Shown in pieces: positions 1 to 9,678 of a stretch of 43,471 nt of DNA. A program made the translations under genes and the position numbers. Each line of letters starts with the position of its first letter. The stretch's first letter is position 1. The notes below the pieces were generated by a model. The model ran no database searches and was not told the origin of the DNA. It saw nothing but the letters and a program-made list of their open reading frames with translations. This stretch comes from an uncultured Eubacteriales bacterium (GTDB taxonomy: Bacteria; Bacillota; Clostridia; Christensenellales; CAG-917), in NCBI GenBank assembly GCA_900322215.1, contig ONYW01000009.1, forward strand, positions 1 to 43,471, in the 5' to 3' direction.

Positions 1-246
1 ACTCGGTGTCCCCGGAGCGAGTAATACACTCTTGTAGGGAATAGCAAGGTTGCGAACGACAGTTTTGTTTATTCCTTAAAAGTGAGCAACTTGTGTTCGG
101 CTTGTTCCGCGGTGCGCGACGCGTTAAGCCAACAGTCCTGTGAACTGTTGGTAGCCCAAGCGGACAAGGTGGCTGCCCTCGGCAACGACGCAGACCGGCA
201 ACCTGGCGGAGCAGGAAGGGGGTGTTGCATTTAGGGTTTGACGACG
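1..246 (+). repeat. Family B composite repeat, 5'-truncated by window edge (copy B0)
   Basis: Bases 1-87 are essentially identical to 5168-5254 in copy B1, so the window starts inside a dispersed repeat. It carries the conserved GTAGGGAATAGCAAGG box, then a stem (GTTGC at 51-55 with GCAAC at 87-91), then CTTGTGTTCGG. It ends with the GGAGCAGGAAGG...GCATTTAGGGTT...ACGACG module. A private segment at 92-200 contains further hairpins, such as AACAGTcctgtgaACTGTT near 130. No ORF is supported. From 247 to 417 the sequence is AT-rich and I see nothing else in it. Confidence 0.8.
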
Positions 247-417
247 ATACTATTTGAGAGCAAAACAATAAAATTTTTTTGAGATAATAAAAAATTAAAA
301 ACACTTAAATATTAAAAAACCAAACATCTATTTGCTCGGTTTCTCAAAATTTTTCACATTTTTAATAAAATAAATTTCAAAATATTCCAAAATTTGCAAA
401 AAATTGTGTTTTGGGTA

Positions 418-446
418 TTGTTATTGTTATAAATTTTTGCTATACT
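418..446 (+). promoter_or_regulatory. Sigma-A type promoter for glgB operon
   Basis: TTGTTA at 418-423 and TATACT at 441-446 are separated by exactly 17 nt. The predicted start site is near 453, about 55 nt before the chosen glgB start. This argues against the longer TTG-initiated reading frame beginning at 404. Confidence 0.6.
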
Positions 447-508
447 TTATGTATCATACTATTATTGTGCGTATGTGCGCGAAAGCCGATATGCACAGAC
501 GGTGTTTT

Positions 509-2401
509 ATGACAAGACTAAAAGACAGTTATGCTTCCTATCTTTTCCATGAAGGCACGAACTATCAATCCTACAAATTGCTATCCCCCGCACCCGGCAC
601 GGAAAACGGCGTAGAGGGGTGGTATTTTTCTTGCTGGGCACCGAACGCAAAGGCGGTGTCCGTCGTCGGCGATTTCAACGGTTGGGCGCAGGGCGCAAAC
701 GCCATGCAGGCGACTGACGACGGCATTTGGACGGCGTTCATTCCGGGAGTCAAACAGTATGACGCATACAAATATGCTGTTGTCGGAGCGGACGGCAAGA
801 CCGTGCTCAAATGCGATCCGTACGGTTTGCACTTTGAGACCGCACCCGCAAACGCCTCAAAACTCTACGACATTTCCGGCTACCGTTGGAAGGACAGGAA
901 GTGGATGAGGGAGAGAGAGAACTTCAACCCGTACGGCTCGCCAATCAACATCTACGAGATTCACTTCGGCTCTTGGAAAAGGTATGCGGACGGCAACTTT
1001 ATCAACTACAAGGCGATGGCTGACGAACTCATTCCGTATCTCAAAAAGATGGGCTATACGCACGTGGAGTTCATGCCTCTCACCGAATACCCGTACGAGG
1101 GAAGTTGGGGCTATCAGACGACGGGGCTGTTTGCGCCGACGTCGCGCTATGGCACTCCGAAAGACCTTATGGAACTTATTGACCGTTGTCACAGGGCGGG
1201 AATCGGCGTTATACTCGACTGGGTGCTCGCGCATTTCCCGAAGGACGAACACGGACTTTCCAACTTTGACGGCACTCCGCTGTACGAGTATGCCGATCCG
1301 CGAAAGGGCGAACACAAGGAGTGGGGCACGAAGGTCTACGACTTCGGCAAGAACGAAGTGAGATCCTTCCTCATATCCGCCGCGATGTTTTGGTTTGACA
1401 TGTATCACATCGACGGCATCCGTTGCGACGCCGTTGCGAGCATGCTCTACCTTGACTATTGCAGAAAGGACGGCGAGTGGACTCCGAATCAATTCGGCGG
1501 CAACTACAACTTAGAGGCGAAGGACTTTTTGAAGCAGATGAACACGGCGATACTCTCGAAGTATCACGGCGCGATGACGATAGCCGAGGAGTCGACGGCA
1601 TATCCGATGGTCACGAAGCCCGCGTATGACGGAGGACTCGGGTTCAACTTCAAATGGAACATGGGTTGGATGAACGACACTTTGTCCTATCTCTCGCTCG
1701 ATCCGTTCTTCAGAAAGGACAACCACAACAAACTCACGTTTGCCATAACCTATGCGTACAGCGAAAACTACATTCTTCCGATCTCTCACGACGAGGTCGT
1801 GCACGGAAAATGCAGTATGATAAACAAAGTTCCCGGCGACTACGACCAAAAGTTCGAGGGGCTCAAAGCGTTTTACGGCTTTATGATGGGGCACCCGGGC
1901 AAAAAACTCAACTTTATGGGCAACGAGTTCGCGCAGTTTATAGAATGGAATTATTCTCAAGAACTCGACTGGTTCCTGCTTGACTACCCGAGGCACAAGA
2001 CATTCCAAAAGTTTATCAAAGACCTCAACGAGTTCTATCTTGAAAACAAGGCGCTTTGGCAACTCGACTGCACCTACGACGGGTTCAAGTGGATTGTCGT
2101 GGACGACAATACGCAAAACATATTGGCGTTTGAAAGAAAGGCGGCGGACGGCGAATACGTCATTTGCGTCGTCAACTTCTCGCCCGTCGAGCGCAACAAA
2201 TACGTTATGGGCGTCCCCGAGGGCGTGACATACAGGGCGGATCTCTATTCCGCACTCAAAAAATACGGAGGAGAGGAGGAGAGACGTCCGAGTTTTAAGG
2301 CGACGGCGAAACCGTCTCACGGACTTCCGTATTCTATCAAAGTTAATATACCTAAAAACTCAGTCATGTTTTTGAAGCCTGAGAAGAAGGAGGGAAAATA
2401 A
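509..2401 (+). CDS. glgB: 1,4-alpha-glucan branching enzyme
   Basis: GlgB cuts alpha-1,4 glucan chains and re-attaches the fragment through alpha-1,6 branches during cytoplasmic glycogen synthesis. The 630-aa product has an N-terminal CBM48-like beta domain (about residues 30-115, with [20 protein letters not shown] spacing) followed by a GH13 barrel. DGIRCDAV (302-309) holds the nucleophile Asp307, IAEES (358-362) the acid/base Glu, and SHDEVVHGK (426-434) the third carboxylate. Length is normal for the family. I chose ATG 509 because the product then begins directly with the usual N-terminus and lies downstream of the promoter. The ribosome site there is weak, and ATG 491 is the alternative. 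The stop TAATG overlaps the glgC start by one base, so the two are translationally coupled. Confidence 0.95.
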   Translation: MTRLKDSYASYLFHEGTNYQSYKLLSPAPGTENGVEGWYFSCWAPNAKAVSVVGDFNGWAQGANAMQATDDGIWTAFIPGVKQYDAYKYAVVGADGKTVLKCDPYGLHFETAPANASKLYDISGYRWKDRKWMRERENFNPYGSPINIYEIHFGSWKRYADGNFINYKAMADELIPYLKKMGYTHVEFMPLTEYPYEGSWGYQTTGLFAPTSRYGTPKDLMELIDRCHRAGIGVILDWVLAHFPKDEHGLSNFDGTPLYEYADPRKGEHKEWGTKVYDFGKNEVRSFLISAAMFWFDMYHIDGIRCDAVASMLYLDYCRKDGEWTPNQFGGNYNLEAKDFLKQMNTAILSKYHGAMTIAEESTAYPMVTKPAYDGGLGFNFKWNMGWMNDTLSYLSLDPFFRKDNHNKLTFAITYAYSENYILPISHDEVVHGKCSMINKVPGDYDQKFEGLKAFYGFMMGHPGKKLNFMGNEFAQFIEWNYSQELDWFLLDYPRHKTFQKFIKDLNEFYLENKALWQLDCTYDGFKWIVVDDNTQNILAFERKAADGEYVICVVNFSPVERNKYVMGVPEGVTYRADLYSALKKYGGEEERRPSFKATAKPSHGLPYSIKVNIPKNSVMFLKPEKKEGK

Positions 2402-3597
2402 TGGGCAAAAATTCAAAGAAAGAGTGCATCGCAATGTTGCTCGCAGGCGGGCAAGGCACGCGTCTGGGAGTTCTCACTTCCAACGTTGCAAAACCTGCAG
2501 TTCCGTTTGGAGCGAAATATCGTATCATCGACTTTCCGCTTTCAAACAGCATCAACAGCGGTATAGATACAATCGGCGTACTTACGCAATACCGTCCGTT
2601 TGAACTTCACCAATACATAGGCAACGGACAGCCGTGGGACCTTGACAGACTCAGCGGCGGTATCTACGTTTTGCCACCGTACATGGGTGCAAAGTCCGGC
2701 GAATGGTACAAGGGCACGGCAAACGCAATCTATCAAAACATCGACTTTATCGACAACTACGATCCGGAATACGTTGTGATTTTGAGCGGTGACCATATCT
2801 ACAAGATGGACTACCACGCAATGCTCAAAGAACACAAAAAGAACAATGCGGACTGCACTATCGCGGTGCGTGAAGTGCCGATTCAAGAGGCAAGCCGTTT
2901 CGGTATCTTGAACCTCAAAAAGAACTCGAAGCAAATCGAAGAATTTGAGGAAAAACCGAAGAATCCGAAGTCTACCAAGGCGTCTATGGGCATCTACATT
3001 TTCACTTGGGCGAAACTTCGTCAATACCTCATCGACGACGAGAACGACAAGACGAGCGAAAACGACTTTGGCAAGAACATCATTCCGAAGATGATCGCGG
3101 ACAACCAAAGACTCTTCGCATATCAATTCGACGACTACTGGAAAGACGTCGGAACAATCTCCTCCCTTTGGGAAGCGAACATGGACGTTCTCTATGGCAA
3201 GGAACTCAACCTTGACGACGACAAGTGGAAGATCTATGCGAGAAACAACGCGGAACCGCCGCAGTTTATCGCACCGACGGGCAAAGTGTCCAACTGCCTT
3301 ATCTCCGAAGGTACCGTTGTCAAAGGCACGGTTAAGAACAGCGTCATTTCCAACTCCGTCACGATAGGCGAGGGCGCATATATCGAGGAGTCCATCATCA
3401 TGCCGGGCGCGGTCATCGAAGACGGCGCGGACATAAGATACGCTATCATCGGATGGAACGCGACTATCGGCAAGAACGCCATGGTCGGCGAAACGCTCGA
3501 GCCGTGCAAGCCGGGCGAGTGGAAGATAGCCGTCGTCGCGCCAAACTACAATTTGCCGGCTGACGCAGTTGTCGGTCCGAATGAAATGATCGGTTAA
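2401..3597 (+). CDS. glgC: Glucose-1-phosphate adenylyltransferase, catalytic subunit
   Basis: GlgC makes ADP-glucose from ATP and glucose-1-phosphate, the committed step of bacterial glycogen synthesis. The 398-aa protein has the intact pyrophosphorylase loop [13 protein letters not shown] at about residues 14-26, [19 protein letters not shown] after it, and [10 protein letters not shown] as the sugar-nucleotide/metal segment. A C-terminal left-handed beta-helix carries hexapeptide-like repeats ([20 protein letters not shown], then [17 protein letters not shown]). A strong ribosome site (GAAGGAGGG) lies at the end of glgB. glgD follows 14 bases after the stop, so GlgC/GlgD very likely form the hetero-oligomer known from Firmicutes. 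Confidence 0.96.
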   Translation: MGKNSKKECIAMLLAGGQGTRLGVLTSNVAKPAVPFGAKYRIIDFPLSNSINSGIDTIGVLTQYRPFELHQYIGNGQPWDLDRLSGGIYVLPPYMGAKSGEWYKGTANAIYQNIDFIDNYDPEYVVILSGDHIYKMDYHAMLKEHKKNNADCTIAVREVPIQEASRFGILNLKKNSKQIEEFEEKPKNPKSTKASMGIYIFTWAKLRQYLIDDENDKTSENDFGKNIIPKMIADNQRLFAYQFDDYWKDVGTISSLWEANMDVLYGKELNLDDDKWKIYARNNAEPPQFIAPTGKVSNCLISEGTVVKGTVKNSVISNSVTIGEGAYIEESIIMPGAVIEDGADIRYAIIGWNATIGKNAMVGETLEPCKPGEWKIAVVAPNYNLPADAVVGPNEMIG

Positions 3598-3611
3598 GGA
3601 GGAGAAAGAAT

Positions 3612-4724
3612 ATGAAAAACAATATAATGGGCGTTTTGTTTGCAAGTGACGCAGAAAGCCATCTCAACAGTCTTACGATTCACCGTACAACGGCGTCTCT
3701 TCCTTTCGGCGGCAGATACAGGCTTATAGACTTTGCTCTTTCCAACCTCGTGCATGCAAATATCACCAACATCGGCATCGTCACAAAGAGCAACTACAAC
3801 TCCCTCATGGACCACATTCGTATGGGCCGTGACTGGGACCTCAATAGAAAAAACAGCGGTATCACGGTGTTCCCTCCGTTCGTATTCAACTCCGCTCACG
3901 AAGTTTACAAAGGAAAGATAGAGGCACTCTACACACTCCGCGGATTCCTCATTTCTTCTCCCGAAGAATACGTCGTTATCGCAAATTCCAACATAGCGTT
4001 CAACCTCGACTTTGAAGAAGTCGCAAACTTCCATGACGAGAAGGGCGCGGATATCACGGTGCTCACCTACCGCGACGAAGTCAACGGTCAAAAGATTTTG
4101 ATAAAGGCGGATAAGAACAACCGTATCACGGATATGAGAGCGCAAGTCGGCAGCGATACCGGCAAGCAACTTTGCAACCTCAATATCTACTTCATAAAGA
4201 AAGATCTCCTTATCACTCTCGTCGACAACGCATACGCGCACGGCGCATACGACTTTGAAAAGGATATCTTGCAAGAACACCTCAACGACCTCTACATAAT
4301 GAACTATGAAGTCAAGGATTACGTTGCGGTTATCGACCGCGTTCCGACCTACTTCAAGCGCAGTATGGACCTTCTCAATCCCGAAGTCAGAGAATCCCTC
4401 TTCTACAAGCACTCGACAATCCTTACAAAGGTCAAGGACTCAGTTCCCGCAAAGTACAAGGAGACCGCAAACGTCAAAAACTCTATCATCGCGGACGGCT
4501 GCGTCATCGAGGGTACGGTGGAAAACTCGATTCTCTTCCGTAGCGTAAAGGTCGGCAAGGGTGCGGTTATCAGAAACTCCATCGTCATGGAAGACTCCAT
4601 AATCATGGAAAATTCAACTCTCGACTATACTATCACGGACAAGGACGTCATCATTCAACCGAACAGGACGCTCAGCGGGTATGAGTCTTATCCTATGGTG
4701 GTCGTTAAAGGCAAGGTGATTTAA
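3612..4724 (+). CDS. glgD: GlgD, non-catalytic regulatory subunit of ADP-glucose pyrophosphorylase
   Basis: This 370-aa paralogue of GlgC keeps the overall fold: PFGGRYRLIDFALSNLVHANI at the N-terminus and a beta-helix with VIEGTVENSILFRSVKVGKG at the C-terminus. The GGxGTRL phosphate loop of the catalytic subunit is missing; the corresponding stretch is GVLFASDAESHLNSLTIHR. This is the hallmark of GlgD, which in Firmicutes activates GlgC rather than catalysing the reaction. The ribosome site AAGGAGGAG precedes ATG 3612. The stop codon TAA (4722-4724) is also the first three bases of a family A structured element. Confidence 0.95.
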   Translation: MKNNIMGVLFASDAESHLNSLTIHRTTASLPFGGRYRLIDFALSNLVHANITNIGIVTKSNYNSLMDHIRMGRDWDLNRKNSGITVFPPFVFNSAHEVYKGKIEALYTLRGFLISSPEEYVVIANSNIAFNLDFEEVANFHDEKGADITVLTYRDEVNGQKILIKADKNNRITDMRAQVGSDTGKQLCNLNIYFIKKDLLITLVDNAYAHGAYDFEKDILQEHLNDLYIMNYEVKDYVAVIDRVPTYFKRSMDLLNPEVRESLFYKHSTILTKVKDSVPAKYKETANVKNSIIADGCVIEGTVENSILFRSVKVGKGAVIRNSIVMEDSIIMENSTLDYTITDKDVIIQPNRTLSGYESYPMVVVKGKVI

Positions 4725-4848
4725 AACCGCACAGTTTAGCGACCTGCGTTGTCAGCGCACTTTGTCTGCCCAACCGTGTACGTCTTTGTACACTGGGTTG
4801 GTCGTCCAAAGCACCCTTCCTAGCATCTCATCTAAACTGAGCGATTTT
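4722..4848 (+). repeat. Family A structured 3'-end element, copy A1
   Basis: A ~127-nt palindromic element. Outer arms are AAAACCGCACAGTTTAG (from 4723) and CTAAACTGAGCGATTTT (4832-4848). The inside has the box GCGACCTGCGTTGTCAGCGC, an apical stem CCCAACCGTGTAC/GTACACTGGGTTGG capped by GTCTTT, and the 3' box AGCATCTCATCT. It starts at the glgD stop codon. The A-tract/T-tract ends resemble an intrinsic terminator opened by an inserted domain. Confidence 0.85.
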
Positions 4849-4856
4849 GAATGGGT

Positions 4857-4980
4857 GATACTGCGGCTTGGCGACCTGCGTTGTCAGCGCACTTTGTCCG
4901 CCCAACCGTGTACGTCTTTGTACACTGGGTTGGCCTGTCAAAGCACCCTTCCTAGCATCTCATCTAAACTGAGCGGTTTT
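4857..4980 (+). repeat. Family A structured element, tandem copy A2
   Basis: A near-identical second copy of A1, offset by 132 bases (GCGACC at 4739 and 4871). Differences are concentrated in stem positions. The 3' arm CTAAACTGAGCGGTTTT is intact. The 5' outer arm (around 4857-4870) is degraded, so the outer stem of this copy pairs poorly. It lacks a gene of its own and looks like a local duplication of the A1 core. Confidence 0.8.
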
Positions 4981-5408
4981 GACAGATAGCCGTTCGAAGA
5001 CGGAATTGGAGTCTCCACTCTCTCTTTCGAAGACGGAACCGACTCCGCAAGGCGGAGTCCCCGGAGTGCCTCGGTCTGCACTCAGTACGAGCATTTTGCA
5101 CATCCGTTGCGAAGCGTGCAAAATGCGAAGTGGCAAAGAATAGAGGAAACCGGCTTTTAGAGCGCCGACTCGGTGTCCCCGGAGCGAGTAATACACTCTT
5201 GTAGGGAATAGCAAGGTTGCGAACGACAGTTTTGTTTATTCCTTAAAAGTGAGCGGTGGGGAAAACTGGCGGAGCAGGAAGGGGTATTGCATTTAGGGTT
5301 AAACGACGTCACTCCATACGAAGGAGATGGGAAAGCTTTATTTAGGGTTAAACGACGACACTCCATACGAAGGAGAAAGGCAACTTTATTTAAGGTTAAA
5401 CAACGAAA
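4981..5408 (+). repeat. Family B composite repeat, copy B1
   Basis: It begins just after the T-tract of A2 and ends 31 bases before glgA. It opens with GTTCGAAGACGGAATTGGAG, as in B2-B4, then a variant hairpin-rich segment (GCATTTTGCACA...GTGCAAAATGC, about 5090-5130). Bases 5168-5254 match the start of the window. The 3' part has three tandem units of about 48 bases (TTTAGGGTT or TTTAAGGTT at 5292, 5341, 5389), with the mini-hairpin CTCCATACGAAGGAG between units. No protein is encoded across 4725-5439. Confidence 0.8.
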
Positions 5409-5439
5409 ATAATATTAACAAGACAATAATGGAGAAATT

Positions 5440-6864
5440 ATGAAAATACTATTTGTTACATCAGAAGCGGCGCCGTTTGTGCGCTCGGGTGGTCTCGGCG
5501 ACGTTGCCGGCGCTTTGCCAAAGGCAATGTGCAAAGCCGGCAATGATTGCAGAGTTATTCTTCCTTTCTACAAGGAGGAGATCAAAGATGCCTTCAAACA
5601 GGGATTCCGCTTTGTCGCTTCCACTTTTGTAGACCTCAGTTGGCGTAGACAATACTGCGGCGTATACGAGGCGACTTATGAGGGTGTGAAATATTATTTC
5701 ATCGACAACGAATACTATTTCAATCGCAAGGGCTTATACGGTCACTTTGACGATGGCGAACGCTTTGCGTTCTTCTCGAAGGCGGTGCTCGAAGTCCTTC
5801 CTCTCATCGACTTCTATCCCGACGTGCTTCACGCAAACGACTGGCATACGGCGCTTTGTCCCGTCTTCCTTGACGTATTCTACCGTTTCAGCGACGAATA
5901 CAAGAAGATAAAGACCGTGTTTACGATTCACAATATCGAGTTCCAAGGCAAGTACGGCGACAACCTTATCGGCGACATTTTGGGGCTCCCCGAGTGGGCG
6001 AGGTCTATCGTCATGAACGGCGACTGCGTCAACTATATGAAGGGCGGTATCGAGTCTTCCAACGCCGTCACGACCGTCTCCGAAACGTATGCGAACGAGA
6101 TTCTCGATCCGTTCTATTCCTACGGGCTTGAAAGCATACTCTCCGAGCGCCGTTACAAACTTCACGGCGTCGTCAACGGCATAGACGAGTCGTTGTACAA
6201 CCCGAAGACGGACGAAAAACTCTTTGCCAAGTACACGGTAAAGAACTACGCCGCCAAAAAGGCTGAAAACAAAAAAGCCTTCCTCGAAATGGTCGATATG
6301 CCGTATTCGAGCGAGCGTCCGCTCGTCGCTATGGTCACGCGACTTACCGAGCAAAAGGGCATAGACCTCGTGTCCGCAGTCATCGACGACATCATGCGCG
6401 CGGATATTCAAGTGGTTATACTCGGCACGGGCGACTGGAAATATGAGAATATGCTCCGCTCGGTAGAATCGAGATATCCGAACAAATTCAAAGGTATCTT
6501 GGCGTTCTCCGCGGACATCGCAAGCAAACTCTATGCGGCGAGCGATATGTTCCTTATGCCGAGCAAATTCGAGCCGTGCGGTCTCTCGCAACTCATCGCT
6601 ATGAAGTACGGCTCGGTTCCGATCGTAAGGGAGACGGGCGGTCTCAAAGACACGGTCCCCGCGTACAATCCGGAAACAGGCGAGGGCAAGGGCTTCACGT
6701 TCAAGACCTACAACGCATACGATATGCTTGACGCGATATGGCGCGCATACGCTTGCTATTTCGACAAAGAAAACTGGAACAAGGTCGTGACAAACGGCAT
6801 GAACAGCGACCTTGGCTGGGACATCAGCGCGAAGAAATATCTTGAAATTTACAAAGCGCTGTAA
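5440..6864 (+). CDS. glgA: Glycogen synthase (ADP-glucose, GT5)
   Basis: GlgA transfers glucose from ADP-glucose to the growing alpha-1,4 chain. The 474-aa protein has the GT-B layout. The N-terminal Rossmann domain starts MKILFVTSEAAPFVRSGGLG, where residue 15 is Arg instead of the usual Lys of the K-x-G-G-L ADP-glucose motif. HANDWHTAL is the conserved acceptor-side loop. In the C-terminal domain, RLTEQKGIDL and PSKFEPCGLSQLIAMKYG (conserved Glu and SQL segment) are as in active enzymes. Ribosome site GGAGAAATT precedes ATG 5440. The gene is separated from glgBCD by about 715 bases of A and B repeats, so it may be transcribed separately. Confidence 0.95.
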   Translation: MKILFVTSEAAPFVRSGGLGDVAGALPKAMCKAGNDCRVILPFYKEEIKDAFKQGFRFVASTFVDLSWRRQYCGVYEATYEGVKYYFIDNEYYFNRKGLYGHFDDGERFAFFSKAVLEVLPLIDFYPDVLHANDWHTALCPVFLDVFYRFSDEYKKIKTVFTIHNIEFQGKYGDNLIGDILGLPEWARSIVMNGDCVNYMKGGIESSNAVTTVSETYANEILDPFYSYGLESILSERRYKLHGVVNGIDESLYNPKTDEKLFAKYTVKNYAAKKAENKKAFLEMVDMPYSSERPLVAMVTRLTEQKGIDLVSAVIDDIMRADIQVVILGTGDWKYENMLRSVESRYPNKFKGILAFSADIASKLYAASDMFLMPSKFEPCGLSQLIAMKYGSVPIVRETGGLKDTVPAYNPETGEGKGFTFKTYNAYDMLDAIWRAYACYFDKENWNKVVTNGMNSDLGWDISAKKYLEIYKAL

Positions 6865-6872
6865 ATTTCAAG

Positions 6873-6956
6873 GTGATATTGCCATGCGGCAGCGATATTC
6901 ATCTGCGATGAGTGATATCCGTCTTTGACGGGTGATATTCACGGCGAGCCGTGAGT
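6873..6956. repeat. Hairpin array, linker type GTGATATT
   Basis: Four short units spaced about 20 bases apart, linkers at about 6873, 6892, 6912 and 6932. Each linker (GTGATATT, GCGATATT, GTGATATC, GTGATATT) is followed by a different small palindrome: TGCCatgcGGCA, CATCtgcGATG, CCGTCtttGACGG, CACGGcgaGCCGTG. It lies between glgA and glgP. Confidence 0.75.
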
Positions 6957-6981
6957 TGTGGAAGAATTTATTTTATCCGCA

Positions 6982-7058
6982 ACGCTTGTCACGCAAGCAT
7001 ATCGCGTCGCTTGCGACATATAACTCGCGCAGCGAATATAACTGCGTAGCAATATAAC
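6982..7058. repeat. Hairpin array, linker type ATATAAC
   Basis: A second array directly after the first. Palindromes GCTTGtcacgCAAGC, GTCGCttGCGAC, TCGCgcaGCGA and TGCGtaGCA are separated by ATATC or ATATAAC (7018, 7036, 7052). It lies in the untranslated stretch just before the glgP ribosome site. Confidence 0.7.
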
Positions 7059-7113
7059 ATTTTGTAAAAAATATATCTTTCGTCCGGGGGAAACGGAAGA
7101 AAGGAAAGGGTAT

Positions 7114-9540
7114 ATGAAATATAACGTTACAACCAAAGAGTTTACAGCACAAGTCACATCGACGCTTGCAAGATACTTCGGCGTAAAACCCGAAGACGCT
7201 ACAAAAAATCAAATTTACAGAGCGACTTGTATGTGCGTGAGAGACATCCTCACACAGACGCGTGTCAACTTCAAAAAACGTTGCCACGAACAAAATGCAA
7301 AACAGGTTTACTATATGTCAATGGAGTTCCTCCTTGGCAGATCTCTGAAAAACCACTTGCACAATATGGGCATAACCAAAGAAGTCACCAAGGCTGTCGA
7401 GAGTTTTGGCGTCTCTATGGAAGAGATTTATGCCTTCGAGCCTGACGCAGGTCTTGGCAACGGCGGTCTTGGAAGACTCGCGGCTGCCTATATGGACGCT
7501 CTCACGTCTCGCGGATATGCGGCAAGCGGTTTTTCCATTCTTTACGATTACGGCATTTTCAAGCAAGTTATCGTCGACGGGTGGCAACTCGAACAACCCG
7601 ACTATTGGCTCAAAGGCGGCGACGTATGGCTCGCTCCGAGACTCGAAGAAGTCTATCAAGTCAAATTCGGCGGCGTCGTGGACCAAAATTGGGAAGACGG
7701 CAAACTCACGGTCAACCAACGCGACTGCACGATCGTCAACGCCGTTCCGTACGATATGAACATTTCGGGCTATGACACGCAGGCGGTCAACCGTATAAGA
7801 CTTTGGCACTCCGAAGCCCCGCAAGACTTCGATATGGGTATGTTCAGCCGCGGTGAATATGTCAAAGCGTCCGCCGCAAAGGCTATGGCGGAGTCCATCA
7901 ACAAGGTGCTTTATCCTGCGGACGACCACATCGAGGGCAAGTCACTCAGACTCAAACAGCAATACTTCTTCGTCTCCGCGTCCATTCAAAGCATCTTGCG
8001 CAGACACTTGAAGACAAATCCGACGCTTGACAACCTCGCGGACTGCGTCGCGATCCACATCAACGATACGCACCCGACGCTCTGCATACCCGAACTTATG
8101 CGTCTCCTTCTCGACGAGTACGGCTACAGTTGGGACAAGGCGTGGGACATTACGACACACGTCATTTCCTACACCAACCATACGGTTATGGCGGAGGCTC
8201 TCGAAAAGTGGCCGCAAGACCTCTTCGCAAGACTTCTCCCGCGTATATTCCAAATCGTACACGAAATCAACCAACGTTTTTGCGACGAACTTTGGGCGTT
8301 CTATCCGAACAACTGGGACACAGTCACCTACAACGCGATCCTTTCAAACGGACAAATCAAGATGGCAAACCTCTGCCTTGCGACAGCTCACACGATAAAC
8401 GGCGTCTCCGCGCTGCATAGCGACATCTTGAAGTACGACGTCTTCAAGGATTACTACCGTATGCACCCCGAAAAGTTCACCAACGTCACAAACGGTATCA
8501 CTCACCGCCGTTGGGTCGAACAGGCAAACCCGCGCCTCGCAAAGTTTATCAACGACCTCATCGGAGACAGATGGCTCAAAGACGCGGACTACCTCCAAGA
8601 ACTCCAAAAGTTTATGGGGGACAAGCAAGCGCTTGAACGCTTGGAGAAGATCAAGCGTGCAAACAAAGAGGACCTTGCAAAATTCATTCTCGAACAAAAC
8701 AAAGTTCAGGTCGATCCCGACAGTATTTTCGACGTGCAAGTCAAGAGACTTCACGAGTATAAGAGACAACTTCTCAACGCGCTCAACATTCTTGACCTTT
8801 ACTTCCGCTTGAAAGAGAATCCAAACCTCGACATTACGCCAAGGACGTTCATCTTTGGGGCAAAGGCGGCAAGCGCCTACTATATGGCAAAACAAATCAT
8901 CCGCTTTATTTGCACGCTCGGCGACGTCATCAACAACGATCCCGATATAAACGGCAAGATTAAGGTCGTCTTCCTCGAAAACTACCGCGTCACGCTTGCG
9001 GAAATGATTATGCCTGCATCCGAAGTCAGCGAACAAATTTCTCTCGCAGGCAAAGAGGCGAGCGGTACCGGCAACATGAAATTTATGATAAACGGCGCTC
9101 TCACGCTCGGCACGCTTGACGGCGCGAACGTAGAGATCCATCAAAACGTCGGGGATGAGAATATGTTCCTCTTCGGTCTCCTCGCGGAACAAGTCGAAGA
9201 GATGTGGAGAAACGGCTACAACCCGTCGCACTATTATCAGACAAATCCGCGTATAAAGAACCTTATCGACGCACTTCGTCGCGGGCTCGGCGGCATATCG
9301 TTCAGCGAAATCGCCGACTCGCTCACGTTCGGTCGCGGCGGACAACCCGACGGCTACATGGTGCTTGCCGACTTCGACAGCTATTCCAAGGCGCAAGACA
9401 GAGTCGACGCAACCTACAAGAACCGCGAACAATGGAACAGAATGTCCCTTGTCAACATCTCAAAAGCAGGTTTCTTTGCGGCGGATAGGGCTGTGGAGGA
9501 GTATGCACAACGCATTTGGGCATTAAAGCCAGTGCTCTGA
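7114..9540 (+). CDS. glgP: Glycogen/maltodextrin phosphorylase
   Basis: GlgP releases glucose-1-phosphate from glycogen non-reducing ends using phosphate and pyridoxal phosphate. The 808-aa product has the family's full length. Visible signatures are YYMSMEFLLGRSL near residue 68, EPDAGLGNGGLGRLAAAYMD, the central VQVKRLHEYKRQLLN, and the cofactor site EASGTGNMKFMINGALTLGT, with the Schiff-base Lys at residue 656. ATG 7114 is preceded by AGGAAAGGG. Upstream lie two hairpin arrays rather than an obvious promoter, so co-transcription with glgA is plausible. The stop is followed by ATTGAGCGACCT and then element A3. Confidence 0.96.
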   Translation: MKYNVTTKEFTAQVTSTLARYFGVKPEDATKNQIYRATCMCVRDILTQTRVNFKKRCHEQNAKQVYYMSMEFLLGRSLKNHLHNMGITKEVTKAVESFGVSMEEIYAFEPDAGLGNGGLGRLAAAYMDALTSRGYAASGFSILYDYGIFKQVIVDGWQLEQPDYWLKGGDVWLAPRLEEVYQVKFGGVVDQNWEDGKLTVNQRDCTIVNAVPYDMNISGYDTQAVNRIRLWHSEAPQDFDMGMFSRGEYVKASAAKAMAESINKVLYPADDHIEGKSLRLKQQYFFVSASIQSILRRHLKTNPTLDNLADCVAIHINDTHPTLCIPELMRLLLDEYGYSWDKAWDITTHVISYTNHTVMAEALEKWPQDLFARLLPRIFQIVHEINQRFCDELWAFYPNNWDTVTYNAILSNGQIKMANLCLATAHTINGVSALHSDILKYDVFKDYYRMHPEKFTNVTNGITHRRWVEQANPRLAKFINDLIGDRWLKDADYLQELQKFMGDKQALERLEKIKRANKEDLAKFILEQNKVQVDPDSIFDVQVKRLHEYKRQLLNALNILDLYFRLKENPNLDITPRTFIFGAKAASAYYMAKQIIRFICTLGDVINNDPDINGKIKVVFLENYRVTLAEMIMPASEVSEQISLAGKEASGTGNMKFMINGALTLGTLDGANVEIHQNVGDENMFLFGLLAEQVEEMWRNGYNPSHYYQTNPRIKNLIDALRRGLGGISFSEIADSLTFGRGGQPDGYMVLADFDSYSKAQDRVDATYKNREQWNRMSLVNISKAGFFAADRAVEEYAQRIWALKPVL

Positions 9541-9550
9541 TTGAGCGACC

Positions 9551-9678
9551 TAAAACCGCACGAGGAAGCGCCTGACTTTGTCAGCGCGCTTTGCCAGTCA
9601 GACCATGTACGCATATGTACATTGGGTCTGCCTGTCAAAGCACCCTTCCTCGTCATCCATCTCCCTCGCGCGGTTTTA
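9551..9678 (+). repeat. Family A structured element, copy A3
   Basis: Arms TAAAACCGCACGAGG and CCTCGCGCGGTTTTA enclose GCGCCTGACTTTGTCAGCGC and the apical stem ACCATGTACG/TGTACATTGGGT. In A1 the apical pair is GTGTAC/GTACAC; here it is ATGTAC/GTACAT, a compensatory G-C to A-T change. The ten bases before it (ATTGAGCGACCT) match the 5' core of another A copy, so A3 may sit inside a remnant element. The glgP stop lies 11 bases upstream. Confidence 0.8.

Noticed and set aside
404..508. N-terminal extension of glgB from TTG 404
   Set aside because: It precedes the predicted promoter -10 at 441-446 and adds a sequence foreign to GlgB.
4762..4989. Short ORF spanning A1 and A2 with a repeated peptide
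   Set aside because: It is produced only by reading through two copies of a structured repeat; no ribosome site and no conservation of frame between other copies.
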